A stretch of 64,000 nt of DNA, from the NCBI RefSeq assembly GCF_021083645.1, contig NZ_JAJNRQ010000001.1:248001-312000 (forward strand), given 5' to 3'. Below are positions 25,144 to 33,568 of the stretch, in pieces. Positions within the stretch are counted from its first letter, which is position 1, and every line of letters starts with the position of its first letter. The position numbers were made by a program, and so were the translations under genes. This DNA comes from Schaalia sp. lx-260 (GTDB lineage Bacteria > Actinomycetota > Actinomycetes > Actinomycetales > Actinomycetaceae). Below the pieces are notes generated by a model that saw only the letters and a list, made by a program, of their open reading frames with translations, was not told the DNA's origin and did no database searches.

Positions 25144-26205
25144 TTACTTCACGGTGCGAAAAAATTTGTCCCACGGCACATCAAGTGGGGCATCTTGTGC
25201 CACTACCGAATAAAGGAAACGACAGAGCGGATACTCGTCTTCACCAATTATTCCGCGTTCAGTGAGCGGCCCCAGAGCCTGACCAATCACCTGAATCGCC
25301 GCAACACCTTCAAGAGTGACACCTTTCATGTAGCGTTCTTTCACCTCAGAGAAAGGAATACCTTCACCAACAAAAGCTCCTGCTTTGACGTTACGCCCAC
25401 CCATCGAGGTCACGAACATGTCGCCAACCCCTCCTAAACCGTCAGCGGTATGTGGATTGCCGCCCATGAGTTCAATAAACGAACGTAACTCCATTTGACC
25501 TTGAGCGAATATGGCGGCTCCGTAGTTGTACATAACGTAACGGTCATTTTCTTTACCCGCTTTGCGCAGGAGCCCCTGAGCAAAACCAGCAGCGAAAGCG
25601 TACACGTTCTTTGTTGCCGCACCAGTTTCATGGCCTACGAAATCTGTAGAAGTCCACACATGGTAGTAGTCTGTGCGGAAAAGGTCAGCAAGATACTCCA
25701 CATCCTCAGCATGACGGCCACAAAAAACCACGCAAGTATCGTGATGAACAGCCAGTTCACCGGCAATTGAAGGACCAACAATTGCATTCCACGAAATCTG
25801 GTCAGCAAGGTGAGGATCAAAATAGGAACGAATAACATCAGGCAAAATATGAAGCGTCCCATCTTCGTCGGCACGCATCCCCTTAGTAACACACAAGAGT
25901 TTCTGTCCGGGTTTCATGAAGGACGCTAGCTGCTGACCTGCCCACTCAATGCCAAAAGAATTCACGCCGCACATCACAACATCAGCATCAGCGATAACAT
26001 GAGCGGCATCTTCAAGCTGGAAGGCCGTGACACCCTCATTCACGTGAAGGCCAAGATCTGGGTGAATTCCACTTTTTTGAATTGAATCAATAATTTCCCG
26101 ATCAAGGAAAGTGCCGATCAGACGGACCTCATTCCCGTTCTCTGAGGCTGGGAACGAAAGAGCCGTAGCCATGATGCCGGTTCCGAGAACAGCTATTTTT
26201 GCCAT
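25144..26205 (-). CDS. GpsA-like NAD(P)-dependent glycerol-3-phosphate dehydrogenase family protein
   Basis: 353 residues. The N-terminus carries the Rossmann motif KIAVLGTGIMATALSFPASENGNEV. The catalytic-domain landmarks of GpsA are present (LLCVTKGMRADEDG, AIVGPSIAGELA, VGHETGAATKNVYAFAAGFAQGL, GLGGVGDMFVTSMGGRN), with the catalytic Lys in ATKNVYA. GpsA reduces dihydroxyacetone phosphate to sn-glycerol-3-phosphate. This copy ends an ara-like operon and is divergent (GTGIMATAL in place of the common GxGxWGTAL), so the substrate may be another polyol or ketose phosphate. It lies 48 bases after araD. Confidence 0.8.
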   Translation of the reverse strand: MAKIAVLGTGIMATALSFPASENGNEVRLIGTFLDREIIDSIQKSGIHPDLGLHVNEGVTAFQLEDAAHVIADADVVMCGVNSFGIEWAGQQLASFMKPGQKLLCVTKGMRADEDGTLHILPDVIRSYFDPHLADQISWNAIVGPSIAGELAVHHDTCVVFCGRHAEDVEYLADLFRTDYYHVWTSTDFVGHETGAATKNVYAFAAGFAQGLLRKAGKENDRYVMYNYGAAIFAQGQMELRSFIELMGGNPHTADGLGGVGDMFVTSMGGRNVKAGAFVGEGIPFSEVKERYMKGVTLEGVAAIQVIGQALGPLTERGIIGEDEYPLCRFLYSVVAQDAPLDVPWDKFFRTVK

Positions 26206-26253
26206 TGTTGTCCTTTCAACATGCGGCGGCCCTTGGAGCCTGTTTCAATAATC

Positions 26254-26955
26254 TCAATGCTGACCATATACCTTCTGGTAGCGTTCATAGAGCGTATCAG
26301 TGTGTTTTTGAGCAACAGGAATCGGGGTTCCTAACTGTTCAGCGATTGCGACAGTTCGTGCAACTTCCTCCACCATGACAGCGGCTTTCACTGCTGCCTC
26401 GCCATTTTTCCCTATGGTGAAAGGGCCATGATTAGCCATGAGCACGGCAGGGGAACGTGAATCTTTCAGAGTCTCAACGATGCCTCGCCCAATAGAATCG
26501 TCACCGATAATTGCGAAAGGTCCTACGGGAACTTCACCGCCAAATTCGTCGCTCATCATTGTGAGTACACATGGAATTGGACGATGGGCAGCGGCGAAAG
26601 CTGTGGCATATGTGGAATGAGTATGCACAATGCCACCCACTTTACTCATATGACGATAAACGTAGGCGTGGGCCGCTGTGTCAGAAGATGGTGAAAGCTC
26701 GGCAGGCGTGCCGTCATCAATTTTTTCTCCATCACATGTGCAAACGACCATTGTTTCTGCGCACAGCTCATCGTAACGCACACCTGAAGGTTTGATAACG
26801 AAAAAATCAGTGCCTTCCACTCGTTCGGAAACATTTCCGGCTGTCCACACGACAAGGTTATTGGCGGGTAACTCGCCGTGGAGACGAGCTACCCGTTCCC
26901 TTGTTGCGTGGACGCGTTCCTGAATATCTTCAGGTAATTCGCTAAGCCGGATCAC
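26254..26955 (-). CDS. araD: L-ribulose-5-phosphate 4-epimerase (class II aldolase family)
   Basis: 233 residues. Class II aldolase/AraD signature: NLVVWTAGNVSER (substrate and metal loop), VIKPSGVRYDEL, SPSSDTAAHAYVYR, then the zinc-binding HTHSTYATAFAAA and the third His in MANHGPFTIGK. The C-terminal LYERYQKVYGQH matches AraD enzymes. The reaction interconverts L-ribulose-5-phosphate and D-xylulose-5-phosphate. Its start overlaps the araB-like stop by 4 bases, so the two are translationally coupled. A fuculose- or rhamnulose-aldolase function is less likely given the neighbour. Confidence 0.88.
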   Translation of the reverse strand: MIRLSELPEDIQERVHATRERVARLHGELPANNLVVWTAGNVSERVEGTDFFVIKPSGVRYDELCAETMVVCTCDGEKIDDGTPAELSPSSDTAAHAYVYRHMSKVGGIVHTHSTYATAFAAAHRPIPCVLTMMSDEFGGEVPVGPFAIIGDDSIGRGIVETLKDSRSPAVLMANHGPFTIGKNGEAAVKAAVMVEEVARTVAIAEQLGTPIPVAQKHTDTLYERYQKVYGQH

Positions 26956-28673
26956 TTCACGTCCTGAGCCTCATGAGGGTTTTCGGCTTCAGATTCAGCC
27001 ACCGCACGGTCCCGGAATATGCGAGCGCGAATATCTTTGAGGCGATGCATAGGTGATTCTCCCTGTGTGTAGCGCCCAAAGTAATCGTGTAGTTCCTTGT
27101 AGATCGCGTAGATTTCATCGTATTTAGCTGAATCTTCAAGGTGAGGTGTGTACGCGTTTTTCTGTACGTGAGCCATTGCGTCGGCAGCAGAGAAAATGTC
27201 AGGGTAAATTCCGGCTGCGACGGCCGCAAAAATTGCTGAACCGAGCGCTCCAGCTTGATCTGAGGTGGAAATAGTGACTGGGCGACGAGTAACAGTGGAA
27301 AGGAGCTGCATGTAGAACTTATTTTTCAGCAGACCACCTGCAGCAACGATTTCATCGACTTTGATACCGTGCTTCTCGAAGTTGTCAATGATGACTCGGC
27401 AACCGAAAGCTGTTGCTTCAAGTAAAGAACGGTAGATTTCTTCAGGACGTGTCGTAAGCGTTTGGCCCATTGTCAGGCCGGATAAACGCGCGTCTGCGAG
27501 GATAGATCGGTTGCCATTGTGCCAATCGAGGGACACAAGCCCGTGTTCGCCTACTTCTTGGTCTTTGGCGAGTTCAACAAGGAGCTGGTGGACTGAGATG
27601 CCTTTCGCATCAGCTTCGTCCTTGTAGCTTTGGGGTACACAGTTGTCAACGAACCAAGCGAAGATATCACCTACAGCCGTTTGACCGCCTTCAAAACCCC
27701 AGTAGCCATCTACAGCGCCACCGTCAACGATTCCGAAAACTCCGGGACAGTCACTGTATTTTTCACTGTTCAAAACGTAACAGCAGGAAGTGCCAAGAAT
27801 GGCAGTGAGCTGTGCGGGACGAACAGCATTCACACCAGCTACTACGACGTGGGCATCAATGTTTCCGGCTGCGACGGCGATACCTTCAGGTAATCCCATC
27901 AGATCAGCAAATTCTTTGTTCAGGCCGCCGACTTTACCGCCGAGAGGCACAATCGGGTAGTTCATTTTGTCGGTGAACATTGTGCCAAAGCCCGGTTTGA
28001 CGGCTTCAAGGTACTCGTAGGAAGGGAAAGCACCGTCTTGGAGCATGCGCTTGTAACCTGAATCGCCGGCGGCACCTGTGAGTCGGCCAGTCATTTTCCA
28101 TGTGAGCCAGTCCAAGAGGTTGACGATGTAATCGGTTGCCTCGTAAACATCGGGCGCCATTTCAAATACTTCGAGAACTTTAGGTAAAAGCAGTTCGGAG
28201 GAAAGTACGCCGCCGTAGCGTGAAAGCCAGTCTTCGCGGCGAGCTTGAGCTACTTGGACTAGGCGGTTTGCTTGGTCTTGTGCGCCGTGGTGTTTCCACA
28301 GTTTAACGTGGGCGTGAATATTGTTTTCAAAACCGGGTTTTTCGCACAGGGGTGTTCCTTCTTTATCTGTGAAGAACACGGTTGCTGAGGTCGCGTCTAC
28401 GCCAATGCCGACGATATCTTTAGCGTCAATTCCGGCATCTTTTATTGCTGCGGGCACGGATTCGCGGAGTACTTTGATGTAGTCAGCGGGGTTTTGTAAA
28501 GCAAATTCGGGGGGAAGCTGCTGGTTGTCGCCAGCAGTGAGGGTGCGGTCCATCACGCCGTGAGGGTATTCGGTGACGTGAGTGCCTACCTGCTCTCCAT
28601 TTGCGGCATCAACAATGACGGCGCGGCCGGAGAGGGTACCAAAATCAATACCGATGAGGTATTTCTTGGACAT
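26952..28673 (-). CDS. araB: Ribulokinase, FGGY family
   Basis: 573 residues, typical for AraB. The FGGY N-domain starts YLIGIDFGTLSGRAVIVDAANGE, followed by the ribulokinase-specific LWKHHGAQDQANRLV and GGVLSSELLLPKVLEV. The C-domain has TAILGTSCCYVLN, SLDWHNGNRSILADARLSG, ATAFGCRVIIDNF and AAGGLLKNKFYMQLL. It phosphorylates L-ribulose (family members also accept D-ribulose and ribitol) with ATP. No araA isomerase is nearby, so the ketose must come from elsewhere or the true substrate differs. Confidence 0.9.
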   Translation of the reverse strand: MSKKYLIGIDFGTLSGRAVIVDAANGEQVGTHVTEYPHGVMDRTLTAGDNQQLPPEFALQNPADYIKVLRESVPAAIKDAGIDAKDIVGIGVDATSATVFFTDKEGTPLCEKPGFENNIHAHVKLWKHHGAQDQANRLVQVAQARREDWLSRYGGVLSSELLLPKVLEVFEMAPDVYEATDYIVNLLDWLTWKMTGRLTGAAGDSGYKRMLQDGAFPSYEYLEAVKPGFGTMFTDKMNYPIVPLGGKVGGLNKEFADLMGLPEGIAVAAGNIDAHVVVAGVNAVRPAQLTAILGTSCCYVLNSEKYSDCPGVFGIVDGGAVDGYWGFEGGQTAVGDIFAWFVDNCVPQSYKDEADAKGISVHQLLVELAKDQEVGEHGLVSLDWHNGNRSILADARLSGLTMGQTLTTRPEEIYRSLLEATAFGCRVIIDNFEKHGIKVDEIVAAGGLLKNKFYMQLLSTVTRRPVTISTSDQAGALGSAIFAAVAAGIYPDIFSAADAMAHVQKNAYTPHLEDSAKYDEIYAIYKELHDYFGRYTQGESPMHRLKDIRARIFRDRAVAESEAENPHEAQDVK

Positions 28674-28712
28674 TGTTATCTCCTTTGCAAAAAGTAAATG
28701 GGTGCGTTGAAA

Positions 28713-30080
28713 TCAGGCTTCTGGGTGGCGGTGCTGTCCCCAGAAACCGTCCTTGGAGAACAGGTGTTCAATGATCTTGTCGTAAATACCTAAATCAACC
28801 AGAATGTCAAAGACCGTGTAACGGTCACGGATCATTTGGGCCTTGATGTGGGTTTCACGGAAACGATCCCAGTCGATTTTGATGAGTTCAGGGTGGTAGG
28901 GTGCTCCCACGGCTTTGAGGCGTGCCATGACATCAGATGGAGACATGAGTTGTGCTTTGCAGCGTTCACGCAGTTCGGGCCATTTTTCTTTGAGAAGGTT
29001 GATTCGGTCAACGAGTTCTTCGCCTTCGATGCGTTTTGTGAGGCTGTGGCGTAATGCTTCGTCTTGCATACGAGGTTGCAGGAGGGATCGTACCTGAGTT
29101 TCGATTTCTTCTGGCGTTTTTACGCTGGCAAGAGCGTGTTCAATATCGAAGTCGTCGGCTTCCATTGCGAGGAATTCTTCCCAGATGGCGCATGAGGCGA
29201 TTGTGCCGATTCCGACCTTAAAGCCGTGAGAGAGCGGTGGTTCCCAATCTAAACCGTGACCTTCCATTTCCCACGTGTGGGAGAATTGGTGGCCTGCACC
29301 TGAAGCTGAACGTGAGGACTGGCCGGCTTGCATAGCCAGACCTGACATGAGATTGCCTTCCATGAGGTTTTCGATGCTCTTTTTGTCGCCTTGAGCAATG
29401 GCTTCAGGGTCAGCTAAAGAATCACGCAGAGGCCCTTGCACCATATTCCACACGTATTCGTTAATGGCTTCGATACCTAAAGCGTCTGCGAGTATCCAGT
29501 CAGCTCCGGCGGGTATTTTTTCAATGAGGTCGCCGTATCCGGTAGCGATGAGGCGTTGGGGTGAATTGCATACGACTTCTGTGTCAGCGATAAGGCCGGC
29601 GGGCGCTGGGCATGAACGAGTGATTTTGAAACCGTCGCGCGCAATCGAGGCGCCAAAAGCTGCGAAGCCATCTACTGAGGGAGCGGTACAGACATTCATG
29701 TATTCGCGTCCGAGTTCACCGGAAGCGAGTTTGGCGATGTCGTTGAGGGATCCTGAACCGATTGAACATACGATTGCCTTTTCAAAGGGACGGATGTATT
29801 CGCGTAGGATTTCGACGTTTTCGTAGCCTGCGTACAGGGTGGGTGTGCCGGGGAAAATGTAGGGTTCGTCAGCGAATTCCACATTTGCGGCTTGAAGAGA
29901 TTGAATAACTGCTTCGCCTGTTGCGGCAAAAGTGTTGCCATCAGCGACTAGGAGTACTTGTGCGCCTGGGAATAGTTTGGCAAATAGGGTACCGGTTTGT
30001 TTTGTTACGTTATCACCGAAGATGATGTCGCGGGTTTCGGTTGCGGTGGTGAGTGCTTTCTCAATTAATTCACTCGACAT
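28713..30080 (-). CDS. araM: sn-glycerol-1-phosphate dehydrogenase (AraM family)
   Basis: 455 residues. The NAD-binding part has AIVCSIGSGSLNDIAKLASGELG and TAPSVDGFAAFGASI. Metal-binding residues occur in GYGDLIEK, SGAGHQFSHTWEM and PLSHGFKVGIG (Asp and two His), as in AraM/EgsA enzymes that reduce dihydroxyacetone phosphate to sn-glycerol-1-phosphate. In Bacillus, AraM is also encoded inside the ara operon. The archaeal and Bacillus use of this product is isoprenyl-glyceryl phosphate synthesis; no such prenyltransferase is visible here. A polyol-phosphate substrate is an alternative. Confidence 0.88.
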   Translation of the reverse strand: MSSELIEKALTTATETRDIIFGDNVTKQTGTLFAKLFPGAQVLLVADGNTFAATGEAVIQSLQAANVEFADEPYIFPGTPTLYAGYENVEILREYIRPFEKAIVCSIGSGSLNDIAKLASGELGREYMNVCTAPSVDGFAAFGASIARDGFKITRSCPAPAGLIADTEVVCNSPQRLIATGYGDLIEKIPAGADWILADALGIEAINEYVWNMVQGPLRDSLADPEAIAQGDKKSIENLMEGNLMSGLAMQAGQSSRSASGAGHQFSHTWEMEGHGLDWEPPLSHGFKVGIGTIASCAIWEEFLAMEADDFDIEHALASVKTPEEIETQVRSLLQPRMQDEALRHSLTKRIEGEELVDRINLLKEKWPELRERCKAQLMSPSDVMARLKAVGAPYHPELIKIDWDRFRETHIKAQMIRDRYTVFDILVDLGIYDKIIEHLFSKDGFWGQHRHPEA

Positions 30081-30219
30081 TTGTGTATCTTTCTTCTTTG
30101 CTGGGTGTGTGAAATGTGTTTATTGAATTGGGGTGCTGTGTGGGAGGCTTGGCTTTTCCTGTTGCGGTGGTAGCTGCGGCAGGAAAAGGTGAGGCATGTT
30201 TCATGTGGTGCGTGCGGTT

Positions 30220-31068
30220 TTAGTTATCGCTGTCTTTCCAGCCCCACTGGTCGCGGATTTGCTGAGGAATAAGATGATCGATCCGGTCGAGAACGTAGGT
30301 TGGTTGCTGGGATTTGTCTAGCGCTTCGGCTTCTTCGAGAGTGGAGTCTCCTGTGAGTAAAAGGCAGGAGTACATTCCTGTTTTTATTGCCATACCAATG
30401 TCGGTGGTGAGCCGGTCACCCACCATGATGCAACGGGCAGGATCAACATTGAGGCCATCAATAGCTGCTGAGAGCATAATGGGTTCAGGTTTTCCCATGT
30501 TGGCTGTGAGTGTGGTGCCGGTGCATCCGGTGATGGCTCCGACGATTGCTGCCGCGTCGGGTTCTCCGCGTCCTCCGGGGAATGGGCAGTAACGGTCGGG
30601 GTTGGTTGTGATGAGGAATGCGCGTTTGTGGTACCAGATAGCATCGAAGGCGATCTGGAGTTTACGGTAATCGAAAGTGCGGTCGTAGGAGGCGATAACG
30701 ATGTCGATTTCTTGCGGGTTTTCGCTTATTTTGATTCCTGCGTCGCGTAGGGCCTTTTTGAGGGGTTCTTCGCTGATGGGGAAAACGGTAGCGTTTGGGT
30801 GGTGTGCTGTAAGCCAGCGCACGGTGGTTACTACGGTGTTAGCTATTTCGTTGATTGGTGTGGGGATGCCGAGTTTTTTGAGTTTGTCGACGTAAAGTTC
30901 GGGATCTTTGGTGGGGTTATTTGAGAGGAAACGTACGGGCCTACCGAGTTCACGTAGCCCTTCAATGAGGCGTTTGGCACCGGGGAGCAGGTCGTCCCCG
31001 AGGTAGATCGTGCCATCCATATCAAAGATGTATGCGTCGTATAGCTCAGTAGGAGCCGTACGTTTCAT
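30220..31068 (-). CDS. araL: HAD-IIA sugar phosphatase (NagD/AraL type)
   Basis: 282 residues. HAD motif I AYIFDMDGTIYLGDDLLPGA, motif II RFLSNNPT, C2-type cap (residues about 85-185), motif III Lys in ANMGKPEP, motif IV IMVGDRLTTDIGMAIKTGM. It belongs to the NagD/PNPase subgroup. Bacillus AraL, found at the same place in its ara operon, is a promiscuous sugar phosphatase thought to relieve toxic sugar-phosphate build-up. Together with araM and araBD this strengthens the ara-like reading of the operon. Confidence 0.85.
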   Translation of the reverse strand: MKRTAPTELYDAYIFDMDGTIYLGDDLLPGAKRLIEGLRELGRPVRFLSNNPTKDPELYVDKLKKLGIPTPINEIANTVVTTVRWLTAHHPNATVFPISEEPLKKALRDAGIKISENPQEIDIVIASYDRTFDYRKLQIAFDAIWYHKRAFLITTNPDRYCPFPGGRGEPDAAAIVGAITGCTGTTLTANMGKPEPIMLSAAIDGLNVDPARCIMVGDRLTTDIGMAIKTGMYSCLLLTGDSTLEEAEALDKSQQPTYVLDRIDHLIPQQIRDQWGWKDSDN

Positions 31069-31151
31069 CGTCTCAACCTTTCTGTGTGTGAGTGGAAATG
31101 GGTGCTGTCATTTTGTAGGGAAAGCTCTGGTATCAGAGCAAAGGATTGGGT

Positions 31152-32222
31152 TTAGGCAAAGAGGGCAGCTAAGCTGACGACCGCGGTGTTACATATCCAG
31201 ATGGCGGCAGCTGGTGGATCAATGTGTGAGGTGCCGCGTGAGTGCCATATGCGTGCGAAGAATTCGCCGGCGAACATGGTGACGACACCGGCAATTGCTG
31301 AGATCACAAGCGTGATGAGTACTGCGCTTTCGTTTGCGTGGAACCATGCGCCAAGTCCTTCGGTGGCGGTGAAGGATCCGCCGACGATGGGGAAGAACTG
31401 TATGGCAGCAAGGCCAGCAATATTTGTTGCGTGGTGTTGAACCGGCATGTTGCGGTTGGTGATGAGGAAAAGGATGATAACGGCTGAAATACCGAAAGCG
31501 AAGGTGTTTGCTGAGGATATGGCAACTGAGCCGTCGAGTCCGCGTGCGGTGAGTGAGCTAGAAACCATTGAGGCGAGTACTAAGGAAACCGCGCCAGCTG
31601 CTGTGCCGAAGGAAAGGCCGATTGCGCTGAGTTGTCCTGGTTTTTCTTGCCAACGTAGCCATTGTGAGCCGAAGTCGTCGCTTGGAGCAATCTTTTGCGC
31701 GAAAGTTCCTGAGCGGCCTTTGAGGTTGTGGAGTGAACCTTTGAAAAGGCCTTTCCCGGGTAGGCCGCCGAATAGGAGGCGAGCAGTAATACCGGAAAGG
31801 AGGACGGTGAGGGCAATGGAGTCGGTGTGAGAGCCAAACCAGGGGATGTAGGTGATGGCGATTTGAACGATGTGTCCGCCTGCGCCAAAAAGTGCGCCTA
31901 CCCAGAGCACGCTGGGTTTGCCTAGGCCAGCGAGAGGGGAGTTCACATCTTTGCCGTTATCCATGTGGCCTTTGTAGGCGGCGTAAATGGCTGCGGCGAC
32001 ACCGCCAGCGAAGACGATGTGGGGACCCATGAATGGGCCGAATGCAATGTAGTCGAGGCTGAAGGTGCTGCCGGTGGCTACGACGATACCCCATGATGCG
32101 AGTACGACGAAGCCTGTGAGGATGAAACCGTAGTTAGCGCCGATTGAGGCACCGAAAGCGCCTCCGGCTAATGCTACGAGTAATCCGATACAGAATACTG
32201 TGAGCGAGGTTGTTAACATCAT
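31152..32222 (-). CDS. Multi-pass membrane protein of unknown family, candidate transporter of the ara-like operon
   Basis: 356 residues with about nine or ten hydrophobic helices rich in Gly and Ala (for example VFCIGLLVALAGGAFGASIGANYG, PFMGPHIVFAGGVAAAIYAA, VLWVGALFGAGGHIVQIAI, GLAAIQFFPIVGGSF, AVLITLVISAIAGVVTMFAGEF). A soluble loop of about 45 residues (GSLHNLKGRSGTF, DDFGSQWLRWQEKPGQ) sits mid-protein. It matches no major permease signature I know (not MFS, PTS, ABC or GPH); it may correspond to an unnamed DUF (DUF7973-like). As the only membrane protein in the cluster it is the likely uptake route for the substrate (inference). Confidence 0.6.
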   Translation of the reverse strand: MMLTTSLTVFCIGLLVALAGGAFGASIGANYGFILTGFVVLASWGIVVATGSTFSLDYIAFGPFMGPHIVFAGGVAAAIYAAYKGHMDNGKDVNSPLAGLGKPSVLWVGALFGAGGHIVQIAITYIPWFGSHTDSIALTVLLSGITARLLFGGLPGKGLFKGSLHNLKGRSGTFAQKIAPSDDFGSQWLRWQEKPGQLSAIGLSFGTAAGAVSLVLASMVSSSLTARGLDGSVAISSANTFAFGISAVIILFLITNRNMPVQHHATNIAGLAAIQFFPIVGGSFTATEGLGAWFHANESAVLITLVISAIAGVVTMFAGEFFARIWHSRGTSHIDPPAAAIWICNTAVVSLAALFA

Positions 32223-32323
32223 TGTTCCTTAATCTCTGGTGATTGCGGGTGTGCCGCATGTGATCTGAAAATGAGATTGTGTGTTCGTTGTGCAGCTTTG
32301 CACGTGGTGTGGGGAAGAAGTTT

Positions 32324-32779
32324 TCAGTCTTCGTATGCGCACAAAATGTCTACGTTGGTTTTTGAATGTGATGAGGGGTCGAATGTGTATCCGAGGAATT
32401 CGCGTGCGAGTCGGCGGGCGAGTTCAAGGCCGATGACGCGCTGGCCAAGGCAGAGTATTTGAGCGTTATTTGACAGGACAAGGCGTTCAACAGAGAAGGA
32501 ATCGTGGGCTGTTGAGGCGCGAATACCTTTGACTTTGTTGGCTGACATGGCTACGCCCATACCTGTGCCGCAGACGAAAATTCCGCGGTCGGCTTCGCCG
32601 TCGGCAATTTTACGGGCTGCTGTGACTGCGATGTGCGGGTATTCCTTTGTGTCGTCGGAAGCAAGTACGCCGGCGTCAATAATTTCATCGACGCGGGGGT
32701 CGCTTTCTAGGTCTTTTTTGATGGCTTCTTTGTAGTCAAAACCTGCAAAGTCTGAGGCCACTACAATTCGATACCCCAT
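32324..32779 (-). CDS. RpiB/LacAB-family sugar-phosphate isomerase
   Basis: 151 residues from ATG 32779, which has AAGGAAGGG upstream; in-frame extension to 32887 is not supported. Landmarks: VASDFAGFDYKEAIKKDL, the catalytic loop IFVCGTGMGVAMSANKVKGIRAS with Cys, HDSFSVERLVLSNNAQILCLGQRVIG. Family members isomerise ribose-5-P/ribulose-5-P, galactose-6-P or tetrulose-4-P (EryI, DerI). The unusual DFAG in place of the common DHAG or DHGG suggests a substrate other than ribose-5-phosphate. It is the first gene of the minus-strand ara-like operon. Confidence 0.85.
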   Translation of the reverse strand: MGYRIVVASDFAGFDYKEAIKKDLESDPRVDEIIDAGVLASDDTKEYPHIAVTAARKIADGEADRGIFVCGTGMGVAMSANKVKGIRASTAHDSFSVERLVLSNNAQILCLGQRVIGLELARRLAREFLGYTFDPSSHSKTNVDILCAYED

Positions 32780-32855
32780 GGTTTGTCCCTTCCTTGCGAC
32801 ATGTGTGTGATCTGTGTACCGCGCTGAGTGGTTTACGTCCTCCTGCGGATTGAAA

Positions 32856-32874
32856 TTAACATATATCATGTTAA
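32856..32874. promoter_or_regulatory. Palindromic operator candidate before the ara-like operon
   Basis: TTAACATATATCATGTTAA has perfect 7-bp arms and a 5-base centre, 77-95 bases upstream of the isomerase start. TGTTAA half-sites recur near 32960 and 33350 in the same divergent region. It is a plausible site for the DeoR-family regulator encoded at 35259. Confidence 0.5.
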
Positions 32875-32887
32875 GAACATCGTGCAA

Positions 32888-33568
32888 GCTGTTTCTTATT
32901 TTTTCAAGGTAGACATGTGCGTGCGATTCAAGGATTCTTTTCTTATTGTGCTACTTTGATATAGATATTGTTAAACTGTAAATTATGAGCAATCCTCACT
33001 AGAATTATTGGACGTTTATTATTCTAGAATGTAATCTAGCCCATAGTTTTATTGTATAGATTTTTATGTGAAGTCTGTGAATTTCTCCGGATTTCTTCGC
33101 ATTAATTGTGAAAATGTGAAAAATTTTTGTGAGGCTCTGAAATTTTTGTTCACCTAACCCTCCGCTGCGAAATTAGGGATTGTCAGCTGGGAATCTTCAG
33201 TAAAAATCGCTAAAATTCAAAGAAAAATCATGTTTTCTGCAGATTCTTGCATGCGAAAAATTTGCTGTGTAGTAGGGTTTTACTTCGCACTCTCGGCGCA
33301 TAAGTCTTTGTTTCAAAGCATGAATCTCAACTTATTATCAATTGACACTGTTAAATTTATCAGTCATGATGTGATTTCGAGACGTTGTTGTTTCACGTGA
33401 GTCAGATATGTGAACAGGCTCAGCACAGCTTCAAGACGGTGAACCTCCACCTGAAAGTTTCGTGAGCACGTGCAAAAGCCAAACGAGCTCAGCACTGAGT
33501 GCAGAAAGCCTTGAGCTTTTCTTGCACGCAGACCTTTATCAATACCTGACAACTCAAGGGAGAGTCAC
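32888..33568. other. Long AT-rich divergent promoter region
   Basis: About 680 bases between the two arms of the carbohydrate cluster, markedly more AT-rich than the flanking genes. No coding frame here has a ribosome site or protein-like composition. Apart from scattered TGTTAA half-sites I see nothing specific; it probably holds the two divergent promoters. Confidence 0.5.
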
